NCBI GenBank assembly: GCA_036703275.1
Contig: DATNPK010000060.1
Span: 42,397-106,396 of the forward strand
DNA length: 64,000 nt
Direction of reading: 5' to 3'
Origin: Coleofasciculaceae cyanobacterium
Lineage (GTDB): Bacteria; Cyanobacteriota; Cyanobacteriia; Cyanobacteriales; Xenococcaceae
Position 1 is the stretch's first letter. Each line of letters begins with the position of its first letter. Below are positions 8,458 to 17,363 of this stretch, piece by piece. The notes below the pieces were generated by a model. That model worked only from the letters and a program-made list of their open reading frames with translations, ran no database searches and had not been told where the DNA came from. Position numbers and translations under genes: made by a program.

Positions 8458-9588
8458 TTATTGTAATTGAGCAATCTCTCTTTCAACCACTTGAATCTCT
8501 TGCTGGCGGTTGGTTGAGCTTTCAGAATCTTGTTGGGTAGACTGAGCTTTTTGGCTATCGAGTTCCTGTAACTGTGCTTTAATATCTTTCATATCGTTCA
8601 AGCTGGAAAGATATTCTTTTAAAGCATCCGCTTCTTGAACTTCAAGCTGTTTTAATTGAGATTTGGTTTCATTTTCGCTAGCAATGTTGTCTAAATATTG
8701 CTGTCTTGCTTCTAACAGCACATCATCGGAGATCGCTCCCTGTTTAAATAAATTCTCGCGAATTTCCAGTCTCTTTTTAAATATGGGCAGCAATTGCTGG
8801 AGATTTTTTAGCTTTTCTTCTTGACTAACGCGATCGCTTTGAATTGATTCGAGTCCTTTGGCTTTTAAAACTGGAGCTAAAGATTGAGTAAGATCTAATC
8901 TTTCTTGTAAAGTTTGACGTTGCTCCTCAATTGCTTCGGTGTCTTGATTTTGACGTTGATTTTGGATTAATTCAGCATGGTCATTTTGCGATCGCAACTG
9001 CTCTAATTTGTCTTGGGCTAACTGGAGCTTTTTACGCAGATCGACTTGGTCAACCGTTGCCAAAATATCTCTGTGAACTAGATCTCCTTCCTCAATTTCC
9101 AAAGATGTTAGCTGTCCAGAACCTTGAGTCTGCAAAGGCACAACTTTGCTAGGATAAATTAACACCCCTTGACCATCTACCGTAACAGGAATACGTCCTA
9201 CCACACTCCAAATTGCAGTAGCTACAACTACAGAACCTAAAGTAACTAAAGGTATCCAGCTTTTTGGGTTTACCACCCGCATTAATTGATCCAATCTTTC
9301 AGGAGAAGCTAAACGTTCTAATGACTCTTCTCGAAAGAGCTTGTTTTGGGCTTTGGGCTGAGATAAACTTAGCTTAGTAAAATCTTTATCTGTGGATTTG
9401 ACGATGGCTGTCTCTGTATATTTGACGATGGCTGTCTCTGCTTTTGACTTTGCTAACATCAAACGTTCAAATAATTCAAGACTAATTTGAGGATAGCCTC
9501 TTTGCAGAGAACGAATCTCATGGATTAGTTCTTTTTGGGGAGTGCTTTTCGGCAAATAGCTTGTAGCTCGTAATCGAAACTTCGTCAA
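8458..9588 (-). pseudogene. NHLM-type HlyD adaptor (membrane-fusion protein), N-terminal part
   Basis: A 376-residue frame of the periplasmic adaptor that links the NHLM ABC exporter to the outer membrane. The family core starts at about residue 82 (LFREESLERLASPERLDQLM), followed by one transmembrane helix (about 110-130), a barrel half with GQGVLIYPSKVVPLQTQGSGQ, and a long coiled coil. It ends in TAA (8458-8460) after REIAQLQ, in the middle of the coiled coil, although the frame continues for 180 more codons. The first 80 residues are unusual and include a small internal repeat (ETAIVKYT/ETAIVKST). They overlap the tail of the kinase remnant upstream, so the 5' end may be rearranged. Confidence 0.75.
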
Positions 9589-11190
9589 TCAAAAGAGCGA
9601 TCGTTTTGATTCCTCTTTGAATTCGATTGAGATATTCTTGCTTTTTATTTTTATCCCAGCGAGCGCAATGCCGTTGCAGCAGGTTGCTAGAAAAAGAAAT
9701 TATATTTAGTGGGGTACGCAATTCGTGGGAAACCATCGAAGCAAACTCCATGTTACTGTATGCCTGCTTTTTTTCTCGTTCAAGAACTTGTCGATCTCGC
9801 TCCTGAGTTTGCTTGTACCGGGTAATATCAGTTGCTGTTACTAAAGTAGCTGGCTGTTGATTGAATTCAGTTGTTTGAATCGAACAATTTAACCAGCATC
9901 GATCGCCTTTTTTGGTTAGGAGACTAATTTCGCGCTCAGAAACCGTATTAGAGGCATGTTCAGCCAAATTTGCTTGCTCTTGTAGAAGTCGCAGTTGTGG
10001 CAGTAAATCGGTGTTCTTCAGGTCAGGGGTCGAGCCGAGGATCGCTCCTCGACACTCCCATTCAAAACCGTGCTTGCGACTTTCACCGCACACGGCTCCT
10101 CCTGGCTTTTCGGTACTTTGTATTTTTGTTCCTTTTTATCTCACGCTAGACCGCCTTGGAGTGGTCAGTTTTAATTCATTCTGTACGCATCTGCGTTTTA
10201 AGCATATAAAGAACTACTTATTTCCCTAATAAGACTCAGGGCTGTACGTCAGCATATCTCGGACATTACATCCATCCCTGTCGGGCATTATCTGTTAATT
10301 CAGATTAAGCATTAGCTTTTTACAGCATCCTACTCCCATATTTCATACGCTTCACATCTGGTTTATCAAGATATAGTCTTGATAGAAATATGGGGTTATC
10401 CCGTTCCCTAAATTCATTTCGCGTTGTTCTTAGTCCCTAATCTCTACTCCGAGAGGTGTATTGATGAGAAAAAAATTAACCATTGGAATTAATTTTCTTT
10501 TTGTTTCTTTGGATTATTAAGAAACACATACCTCTATTTGCCTTTTGGCTATAGTGTATAAGCCATTCCACTATTTCAAAGTGACGAAGCTTACGATTAG
10601 TTAGTCCTTGTTGAACATAAACAACTTTCCTTGCAGAGTTACCAATTTCGGCTATTAGCTATCCGCTTTTATCCTAGCTTTGCACCACTATGATGTTACC
10701 TAGCAGCACATAGGATATGGATTCAAACGTCTCATTCGTCGGTAGGAATTTAACCTACATGAATTTAGAGTTATTATATTTTCTAGGTTCTAGTAAATAT
10801 ACTCAGCGTTCCTACAAATTGTAGTTAGACTGAAACGGGTCGCACTAATCCTACTTTGTTATATCCTGTCACAGTTTTAACCAGAGCATTGGCATAGCAA
10901 AGATAATTTTTACTGTCGAAGATTAAGATCATGACGTTGGCTGTTTCAACAAGTGCTTGCCAGTCAAAGAATTTGATTGGCGATGTTTTAAGGCGATCGC
11001 TATAACGAGCGTAATTTTTAGTGACAGGTTCTCTGGCTTTAAAAGCCAAGGATTGCCTGTCAACGCCTTCAGCGGTCAGACAACTATGATGATTGCTGAT
11101 GTATCTAACATTAGTGCTGTCATACTGCATTGTCAGATAAGCGAAGACAACCAAAGTAAAAACGACCCAATAGTTTGTGATTGGAATCAA
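9518..11190 (-). pseudogene. PAS-domain histidine kinase remnant interrupted by a group II intron
   Basis: The 5' part (11190-10846) ends in a PAS domain: LVETANVMILIFDSKNYLCY and TGYNKVGL. The 3' part (10021 downwards) resumes the same PAS/PAC domain with LKNTDLLPQLRLLQEQ, has a second PAC-like stretch (GDRCWLNCSI, VTATDITRYKQ), and then a HisKA dimerisation domain with the phospho-His in MVSHELRTPLN. Joining base 10846 to 10021 keeps the frame exactly. Similarity stops at about 9600 (IALLIDEV); the ATP-binding domain is absent, so the protein could not autophosphorylate. The first 75 residues of the 5' part are not recognised and overlap the divergent NB-ARC frame, so the true start is uncertain. 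Confidence 0.75.
10022..10845 (-). mobile_element. ORF-less group II intron (824 nt)
   Basis: Seen in the sequence, minus strand: the 5' end GTGCGACCCG starts at 10845. A 34-nt domain V with the classical GAGCCGTGTG... arm, GAAA tetraloop and ...CACGGTTT arm lies at 10065-10098. A domain VI hairpin follows, and the 3' end is ...GAC at 10022 (typical AY ending). Exon pairing also fits: IBS1 GGATTA (10851-10846) with TAATCC at 10516-10511, and IBS2 CAAAGT (10858-10853) with ACTTTG at 10582-10577. These pairings sit at intron positions 330-335 and 264-269. No reverse-transcriptase frame is present, so mobility would need a protein in trans. Splicing would restore the PAS frame of the host kinase. 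Confidence 0.9.
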
Positions 11191-12135
11191 GCACCAGAAA
11201 ATAGCTTTTTTTATGGTAGAACTTCAGAACTAAAAATTTTACGTAAGTGGTCGATCGAAGAACGCTGTCGCTTAATTGCAGTTGTGGGTATGGGGGGGAT
11301 TGGCAAAACAGCTTTATCTCTGCGCTGCGCTAAAAACCTCCAGCATGAATTTGAGTTTGTAATTTGGCGACAATTAACCAATCCTGGTGGGCTGAGAAAA
11401 ATATTAATCGAGCTAATTCAGATGACAGGCGCTCGCCAAGATAATTTAGCAGATGAGTTTAATAGTCAAATTGATGCTTTGCTGAGAAACTTAAGACAGC
11501 ATCGATGTTTGATAGTCCTCGATACTTCTCCAGCAATGTTCCCCAGTGGAAATTCCGCTAAAAATTATCAGCAAGAATATCAAGATTATGAACAGCTTCT
11601 AAAACGATTGGGACAAGAACAGCATCAAAGCTGTTTAATGTTAATTGCCAGAGAAAAACCCAGAGAAATAGCTTTAATAGAAGGAGAGACTTTACCAACA
11701 CGCACCCTGCATCTTAAAGGTTTAGGTTCGGAGGCGAAAGATATTTTTAGAGCCAAAAGCTTGTTGGATGTAGAAAAGTGGTCAGATTTAGTTGAGGTTT
11801 ATCGTGGCAATCCTCTAGCCTTAAAAATCGTCGCTAATACAATCAAAGGATTATTTGGAGGTAAAGTTGCGACTTTTCTCAAGCAAAAGACGATTATTTT
11901 TGGGGAACTAAACGACCTTTTAGACGAACAGTTTGAATCGATATCGACTTTAGAAGAACAGATTCTTTACTGGTTAGTTATTAATCGCCAGCCAATTTCC
12001 CTATCCAAGTTGCGATCGCAAATGGTAATCCCCGTGGCAACCGCTAAATTGATCGAAGCCTTAGAATCTTTACTGCGAAACTCTTTTATTGAAAGAAATA
12101 TCGTCGCCGATGAAGTAAAGTTTTCCTTAGAATAG
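11086..12135 (+). pseudogene. NB-ARC (AP-ATPase) protein, first part up to an in-frame TAG
   Basis: Encodes a STAND-type signalling NTPase. It has FFYGRTSELKILRKW, then the P-loop GMGGIGKTALS, a Walker B-like CLIVLDTS, and GNPLALKIVANTIKGLF of the GxP motif, followed by a winged-helix region. The frame is open from 10957, but the first 40 codons oppose the PAS coding of the kinase remnant; I chose the ATG at 11086. The TAG at 12133-12135 falls in the family segment that normally reads like FTLQPVVMEYV; here it reads FSLE-stop-PVVIQYV. The frame continues past it. No WD40 or TPR repeats follow. Confidence 0.7.
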
Positions 12136-12489
12136 CCTGTAGTGATTCAATACGTAATCAATTGTATTAGCGAGCGTTTGTGTCAGGAAATTTTGACTGT
12201 GGGTAAAAATCAAAAAGTAGAACAGCTTTTTGTCTTGAGAACCTTGAATCTCAGACCAGATTTAGACAACCCAATCGAACAACCAGAATATTTCTTGGTT
12301 CAACTCATACTAGATCGTCTGGGTGAAATCCTTCAAGATGAAAATTTGATCGAACAACAATTGACTAAAATTTTATCTTTGTTACCAGAAAATAGTTTTT
12401 TAGCGGTAGGATACGCCAAAAACAATTTAGAAATTTTGCTTGCTGACTTAAAAGTTTATTTTGAGCCAAAAATTAAAATTTCTCGCTAA
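12136..12489 (+). pseudogene. NB-ARC protein, continuation after the in-frame stop
   Basis: Same reading frame as the upstream part, beginning PVVIQYVINCISERLCQEI, which is the winged-helix/post-NB-ARC helix region typical of cyanobacterial NB-ARC proteins. About 115 residues are left before the real stop, ending LADLKVYFEPKIKISR. The WD40 or TPR repeats usual for the family do not follow. The alternative, an independent gene starting at the ATT/ATG near 12142, is unlikely because the first residues already match the family. Confidence 0.6.
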
Positions 12490-12580
12490 AATTATGCTAA
12501 ATTGAGCTAAAAATTAACCTTGTTGACTCTGATAAAAAGCTGTAGGCTTGTTATTGCTAGCTATTAGCTAACAGCTAAAT

Positions 12581-13603
12581 ATGATTTATTGTATTATTCC
12601 TACCTGCTTAGATCGTTGCAATCCTGACGAACGAGAATTTTGTCACAATTGTGGCACAGATTTAATTATTAATGAACGCTATTGCTTGGTCAAGCCTCTA
12701 GGAAAATTTGAGCGATGTCAGCATACCGAAGTTTTTGAAGTTAATAATTTAGGTAAAACTAAGGTTCTTAAAGTTTTAACCAGCCAACGTCACCGTTTGA
12801 TCGATTTATTTCAGTAAAAAGCTGGGATACTTAGAAACTTAGCACACTTAGATGTTCCGCAGGTTGATACTTGCTTTACTTTTTCATTACCAACCAGTAA
12901 CAAAAAATCACATTGTCTGGTAATGGAAAAAGTTCCAGGAGACAATTTAGAACAATGGCTGGATCAAAATGGGGTTTTGTCCGAAGCTATGGCAATTGAC
13001 TGGTTATCACAACTTAGTCAATTTTTAACGCAACTACATCAGGAACAAATATTACACCGAAATATTAAGCCATCTAACATCATACTTCGTCCTGACGGGA
13101 AACTGATATTAATTGACTTTGGTACGGCAAGGCGGATTACTTCTACCTATATAGAAAAATTGCCTGCCGCAGATGTTACCAGAGTTTATACTTCTGGATA
13201 TACCGCACCAGAGCAATTGAAGGGTCAAGCTGTTTGTAAATCCGATTTTTTTGCTTTGGGGTGTACTTTGGTACATCTATTGACGGGTATACATCCCGAT
13301 AATTTAGCTAAGAATGAAAGCGGTCACCTGATGTGGCGAAATCGAGTACCTCATATTTCTCAAGAACTAGCAAATTTGATTGACCGACTAATCGCACCAC
13401 TGGTTAGTGAAAGATTGCAAACACCTCAACTATTTTTAAACCACCTACTCGAGCGTGAACTAGCAACTAAAGACCGACAAGCACCATTTAACAAAACCAG
13501 AACAGTTAAGCGGAAAATGAGCCGTGTTTGGCACGATTTGTGGAAATTTGTTGCAGTTTTTAGCGCTATAGCTGTTACTATTATCGTATTGCACCTGATT
13601 TAA
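12581..13603 (+). pseudogene. 4-Cys-type serine/threonine kinase, broken and catalytically degenerate
   Basis: The start MIYCIIPTC with Cys at 4, 9, 21 and 24 (FCHNCGTDL) is the zinc-ribbon-like N-terminus of cyanobacterial 4-Cys kinases. The Gly-rich loop is degraded (PLGKFERCQH). An in-frame TAA at 12815-12817 follows LIDLFQ, where homologues continue like QEA. The same frame then runs through the kinase C-lobe: LHRNIKPSN instead of HRDxKPxN (catalytic Asp to Asn), IDFGTA (DFG kept) and TAPEQLKG. It ends with a transmembrane helix (about 13535-13600). Loss of the glycine loop and catalytic base suggests a pseudokinase even before the stop arose. Confidence 0.75.
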
Positions 13604-13767
13604 TCAAATCGCTGCAAGACCGTATCATTCTGATTGGTGTCAGCGATCCTAGTGCAGTAGATAGCTAGAAGACTCCTTATTTTCAGCTGTCATCATCAGA
13701 AGTAAAACAGATCCCAGGTATCTTTGTTCAAGCTTAGGCAATCTCTCAAATCGTCAGCGCAGTTCAG
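13591..13767 (+). pseudogene. CHASE2 domain fragment with two in-frame stops
   Basis: Overlapping the end of the kinase frame in another register, the DNA encodes APDLIKSLQDRIILIGVSDP, then KTPYFQLSS and QIPGIFVQA, then AISQIVSAV. This is the end of a CHASE2 extracellular sensor domain (homologues: KIVLIGVTAPS, NTPY, PGVxIHAQMVSQIL). Stops TAG at 13666-13668 and 13735-13737 interrupt it; the second sits where I expect Gln in HAQ. The kinase, its membrane helix and this fragment were probably one CHASE2-kinase gene before deletion. Confidence 0.6.
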
Positions 13768-14069
13768 GTGATTACGCTCTTGCTGAAAGCCTCTCTATGT
13801 AATCGTTATAGAAGGGGTTTTGGCGATCGCAATAAGCGGCTCAATTGAAAATTAGTCTATTCAGTACAGCAATCAGTAACGAAATTTAATGGTTTCAGAA
13901 GTCTAATTTTCAGCTTTGTTTAATTGGTACAGTCAAGAGCGTAACTTTCTACACGAATGATACTCAAACTCTTATATCTGAAGATATATATCCTTTTTGC
14001 GATGATTTAAAGCATGGCTAGTGGTTAAGCTGAGCTTATTATAATTTTTCAATGACTTAGATTTATAGT
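13768..14069. other. intergenic, no gene seen
   Basis: About 300 bp between the CHASE2 fragment and the response regulator. One GCGATCGC is present. I see no ORF, RNA gene or convincing hairpin. The promoter of the response regulator must lie in the AT-rich end, but I cannot place it. Confidence 0.4.
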
Positions 14070-14486
14070 ATGTCTGAATCAATTTTGGTGGTAGAGGACA
14101 ATAGCGATATTTTATTATTATTTAAGCTGGTATTAGAGTCGGCGGGATATCAAGTCACTACCCTGGAAGATGGGAGAGAGGCATTAACTCAATTAGAAAC
14201 AATTAGACCGCGGCTAATCGTCATGGATATTATGATGCCAGAAATTAGTGGCTTACAAGTTTCTCGCCAGATTAAAGAAAAGCCCGACTATCAATCCTTA
14301 CCAATTTTGCTAGTTTCTGCGCTTGATCGTCTCCAAGAAGATCAGTTTTTTCACAGTAAAGCAGACGCTATTATGTACAAACCCTTCGATTTAGAGCATT
14401 TGATTGACAAAGTTAGCGAACTCACTGACGCTGGCGACAGACAACATCATTGCTTCGAGCAGGAAGAGGCATTAACTAAGTCATAA
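14070..14486 (+). CDS. single-domain CheY-like response regulator
   Basis: A 138-residue protein consisting of one receiver domain plus a short tail. It has the acidic pocket (VVEDN), the phosphoacceptor Asp in RLIVMDIMMPE at about residue 52, the conserved Ser in LLVSA and the Lys in MYKPF. No output domain is fused, so it probably acts by relaying phosphate or by protein binding. It stands next to kinase remnants, but those are on both strands and broken, so a partner cannot be named. The frame is intact. Confidence 0.9.
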   Translation: MSESILVVEDNSDILLLFKLVLESAGYQVTTLEDGREALTQLETIRPRLIVMDIMMPEISGLQVSRQIKEKPDYQSLPILLVSALDRLQEDQFFHSKADAIMYKPFDLEHLIDKVSELTDAGDRQHHCFEQEEALTKS

Positions 14487-14660
14487 AATTTCTGTTGCTT
14501 GAGCCGCATTGGCGATCACTATATTTTGTAATAACAATTGTTAGTTTATCCTCCGCTTAAAAGACGGGGGCTTGCCCTAAAGGACTCTATCACGGACGAG
14601 ACACGTAGTTAATCTATTATGGATATCGCCTCGCATATAACTTCGTCTCGCGCTGTCCCG

Positions 14661-14955
14661 TGTATTACTGTCAGTAAGGCCAGGAGAGACTATATTAACG
14701 GTAATTTGGAGATCGCCTACTTCTTTGGCTAGTACCCGTGAAATGTGTTCATAGTTCTAGTTAATGGTTGGTTTAATGTGAGGATAGCGCGAGTTTTGAA
14801 TATTATCTAGTTTGCCTTTGACCGATACCATGGCATATTCATCTTGCTGGGGAACTGACTCTAGAGATTTGGCAGTTTGTTTTTGATTGTCAATCGAGCT
14901 TTATGAGCTTTTTTCGCTACTTCCAAAGCAGTGTTTGCCAGGTTGCGATCGCTAG
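14661..14955 (-). pseudogene. remnants of an SDR C-terminus and an unidentified gene
   Basis: At 14750-14661 the minus strand reads EHISRVLAKEVGDLQITVNI followed by VSPGLTDSNT, which is the ending of the catalytic core of short-chain dehydrogenases (normally ITVNxVxPGxxxT). Between 14767 and 14938 a second coding trace runs in two frames: ANTALEVAKKAHKARLTIKN, then after a one-base shift ESVPQQDEYAMVSVKGKLDN. I do not recognise it. Neither part has a start codon with a ribosome site. I read the region as debris of two genes. Confidence 0.5.
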
Positions 14956-14980
14956 TTTTTTGTATTCATTGAAGCGATCG

Positions 14981-15453
14981 CTATACTATCGCAGCGCGGA
15001 GTGTACCACTAAAAGGTGTACCTAAATCTGGTTCTTGGGAATCACAGGCAGAAATATTAACAATCGCCCCGCCTCCTGCTTGCTGCATTGGTTTTGTAAC
15101 TAATCTAGCAATGCGAACCACACTCAGAAATAGCATTTCAAAGTTTTCTTGCCACATTTCATCATTAATTTCCAGTAAATCTGGTCGAGGTGGATCGCCA
15201 AAACTATTGATGACTGCATCAAGACGATTAAATTTATTTATTGTCGTTGACACTAATCTTTTTAAATCTTGGTAGTTAGTAATCGATCCTTGAATAGCAA
15301 TACCGCCCAACTCTGAAGCCAAATCTAAAATACTTTCACTTCTTGCCATCAAAGAAACTGTATAGCCTTGCGCTGCTAATTCTCTGGCGCATCCTGCACC
15401 AATACCACGACTCGCAGCAGTAACGCACCGCTACTTTTTTTGTATTTATTGAA
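14981..15453 (-). pseudogene. short-chain dehydrogenase/reductase (SDR), truncated
   Basis: Coding for an NAD(P)-binding SDR is visible from VTAASRGIGAGCARELAAQG (Rossmann motif, about 15424-15365) through NSFGDPP, the family's N(A/S)xG motif, to GGGAIVNISA with the start of the catalytic Ser region. It then ends after LGTPFSGTLRAAIV with a stop at 14981. The catalytic YxxxK and the C-terminal half are missing. At the 5' end the lead-in AATACAAAAAAAGTAGCGGTG is out of frame with the Rossmann motif by one base and lacks a normal start. A 372-bp open frame (14981-15352) remains but cannot encode an active enzyme. Confidence 0.65.
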
Positions 15454-15467
15454 AATTTTCTTTATAA

Positions 15468-16076
15468 CTAAGCTTTTTCTCGAAACATAAACCAATGTTT
15501 GAGGCGATCAAAATTTTTGGTTGACGAAACTTGATAGCCAAGATTTTGGTAGTAAGCTACATTAGTTTCTGTCTGTGTATCGAGAGCAACACCACCAGAT
15601 TTTGAATGTTTATCCGACAAAATATGTATATGTTCTAAAAGTTGGCTACCAATACCCATCCCCTGACTGCGTGGATGTACTCCCAGCACATTTACATAAA
15701 AATGAGGTTGTGGGGGTTTGTTGGCATTTTTAAGATTGTTGTAAATATTCATACGTTCTAATGCTTCATCTGGGAGCGATCGCGCAAATCTTTCGTCTAA
15801 GTCAGAAATAGCAGTTTCATCTTTGTTTTTGTTTGCCTCTGGTGGAATAGCTAAGATAATTCCTTGCAATTCGTTTTGAACCAAAGCACCCAAAAGTATG
15901 GAATCATCAATCATCGCGCGATCGCAAAGATACTGTCCGATCACCTCTATCGATCGCTGGTAAGCATTACCAAAAAAGAAGTCCATTAATGGATAGCCAT
16001 TGAAAGCAGCAGAAATTACCTGAATAAAATCTTCTGTATGCTTGGCTTCTAGAGGAATAATTTCAATTAAACTCAT
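15468..16076 (-). CDS. GNAT family N-acetyltransferase
   Basis: About 202 residues from the ATG at 16076 (MSLIEIIPLEAKHTEDF); an in-frame ATG at 16136 would add 20 residues that do not look like the fold. The acetyl-CoA-binding motif A is clear: VNVLGVHPRSQGMGIGSQLL (consensus V-hydrophobic-P-x-x-x-x-x-G-x-G), and the later segment VALDTQTETNVAYYQNLGY is motif B. The substrate is unknown; such proteins acetylate amines, antibiotics or protein N-termini. It is the last gene of a minus-strand trio with a cupin and a RidA protein, spaced 16-70 bp. Confidence 0.85.
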   Translation of the reverse strand: MSLIEIIPLEAKHTEDFIQVISAAFNGYPLMDFFFGNAYQRSIEVIGQYLCDRAMIDDSILLGALVQNELQGIILAIPPEANKNKDETAISDLDERFARSLPDEALERMNIYNNLKNANKPPQPHFYVNVLGVHPRSQGMGIGSQLLEHIHILSDKHSKSGGVALDTQTETNVAYYQNLGYQVSSTKNFDRLKHWFMFREKA

Positions 16077-16144
16077 AGATTTAAACGCAGCAAATACTTT
16101 CTTTAGTGTGACAAAACAGTTGATGAGTTCGATCAATAATGTAG

Positions 16145-16597
16145 TTAAGTAACTGGATATTGATCGAATTTTTGCATCAATTCCAGTAATTCTTCTTGAC
16201 TGGGTTGTCGTCCATTTTTAGTTAGTGCTGCTAACCCTTCAAAGTATTTTTCTCGTTCCTCAGCAGGACAAAACATGATTAAAAGTTTTGCTCGCGTTTG
16301 TCCTGGATTAGAAAAACCATGAGGGGTATTTTCGGGGACAAGCATAAAACTTCCTGGTGTAGCAAGGACTTTGCGATCGTCCAAATTCAGTTCGACTTCA
16401 CCTTCTACTACATAAAACATTTCCGTCAATTGCTTGTGGATATGAGGACTTGCACCTTTGCTTCCTGGTTCCATAACAAACTCAAATAAGCCAAAATTAC
16501 CATGAGTATCTTTGCCAGTCGCTTTAAAAGTGCAGGTACTTGTACCAATTTGAACTGATTGCCCTTCTCCTGGTTGCAAAATAAGTGGTAACGACAT
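16145..16597 (-). CDS. cupin domain protein
   Basis: A 150-residue single-domain cupin. The first cupin motif is in GASPHIHKQLTEMFYVVEGE (two His plus Glu as metal ligands) and the second in PENTPHGFSNPG. After the barrel there is a helical tail (EEREKYFEGLAAL, ELLELMQKFDQYPV). Such proteins include small dioxygenases, isomerases and binding proteins; no specific reaction can be assigned. It is 15 bp downstream of a RidA-family gene and probably in one operon with it and the GNAT gene. Confidence 0.85.
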   Translation of the reverse strand: MSLPLILQPGEGQSVQIGTSTCTFKATGKDTHGNFGLFEFVMEPGSKGASPHIHKQLTEMFYVVEGEVELNLDDRKVLATPGSFMLVPENTPHGFSNPGQTRAKLLIMFCPAEEREKYFEGLAALTKNGRQPSQEELLELMQKFDQYPVT

Positions 16598-16612
16598 ATA
16601 AATCTCCTAGTT

Positions 16613-17026
16613 TCAAGAATTGGGAATGGCTGCAACCGCATCAACTTCAAACAACATACCATCCAGTGCTAGTCTCGATACTGGAATTAGCGTCTGTGTT
16701 GGCGTTTGTTCTCCCCAGATCGCCTTAACTTCAGCACCCAACTGTTGCAGCTTAGACTCGTTATGTTCAACAACTAGTGTAGTCAGCTTAACAACTTGTT
16801 TTGGATGCACGCCAATAGCATCTAAAGCGATGCGAAGATTAGTAAATGCTTGCTTGAGTTGAACGGCAAAATCAGCCGCGAGATTTCCGTTTTTATCCTC
16901 GCCACCTTGTCCTGCAATATAAATCATTCTTGTCTCTGGTGGCGCGATCGCTATATGACTGTAGCCATTTGGAGTTGGATCGTATAACCCCTTTGGATTA
17001 ATAAATTCAGGTAAATGCTCTGACAT
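16613..17026 (-). CDS. RidA/YjgF family protein (probable imine/enamine deaminase type)
   Basis: A 137-residue RidA-fold protein: NPKGLYDPTPNGYSHIAIAP, then IYIAGQGGED, LRIALDAIG and TQTLIPVSRLALDGMLFEVD at the end. Classical RidA removes reactive 2-aminoacrylate and has an Arg in the C-terminal R-x-x-x-x-A-x-L-P motif; here SRLALDGML occupies that place, so it belongs to a subfamily whose substrate I cannot name. First gene of the RidA-cupin-GNAT set. Confidence 0.85.
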   Translation of the reverse strand: MSEHLPEFINPKGLYDPTPNGYSHIAIAPPETRMIYIAGQGGEDKNGNLAADFAVQLKQAFTNLRIALDAIGVHPKQVVKLTTLVVEHNESKLQQLGAEVKAIWGEQTPTQTLIPVSRLALDGMLFEVDAVAAIPNS

Positions 17027-17039
17027 AATTTTAATTCTT

Positions 17040-17171
17040 TACTTCAAAGCGTATAATCATCTTCGTATCGATGCTGAATACACTGATTATATTAACCCGT
17101 TTACGGGAAAAGACTTTGAAGGTAATAAGTTAATCTATTGTCCAAAGTTTATCTATAATTTAGCAGCATAG
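17040..17171 (+). pseudogene. fragment of a TonB-dependent receptor
   Basis: The frame reads HLRIDAEYTDYINPFTGKDF, then GNKLIYCPKFIYNLAA, and stops at TAG (17169-17171) before YRTEF. The strand pattern with TxxxNP, GNxLxxxPKFxYNLxxxYR is that of the penultimate barrel strands of TonB-dependent siderophore/metal receptors. No start and no C-terminal Phe remain. It lies directly before the Zur-box-controlled COG0523 gene, so it may be what is left of a metal receptor in the zinc regulon. Short match, moderate confidence. Confidence 0.5.
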
Positions 17172-17317
17172 TATCGTACTGAGTTTAGTTTATGAAGAAT
17201 ATCTCACCTCTGCATTTGTCTCAGGTACAACAGGAAGCACCCTATTATGGCGATCACCGTACTTTTGGCATTTAGGTAAAATCAGAATTTTAATCCTAAA
17301 AACCGTTTGGCTGATTA

Positions 17318-17332
17318 TGAGATCGATTATCA
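17318..17332. promoter_or_regulatory. Zur-box-like operator upstream of the COG0523 gene
   Basis: TGAGATCGATTATCA matches the cyanobacterial Zur consensus TGATAATnATTATCA at 11 of 14 positions, with a perfect right half. It lies 31 bp before the ATG of the COG0523 GTPase gene, where repressor binding under zinc repletion would block transcription. The same motif occurs perfectly before znuA in this window. Confidence 0.6.
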
Positions 17333-17363
17333 TTATCTAAAAGAGTTCAAAAATTTTTAGATT

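Noticed and set aside
14535..14570. IS200/IS605 end (CTCCGCTTAAAAGACGGGGG)
   Set aside because: The text recalls the ends of such elements, but no TnpA or TnpB coding and no second end were found nearby.
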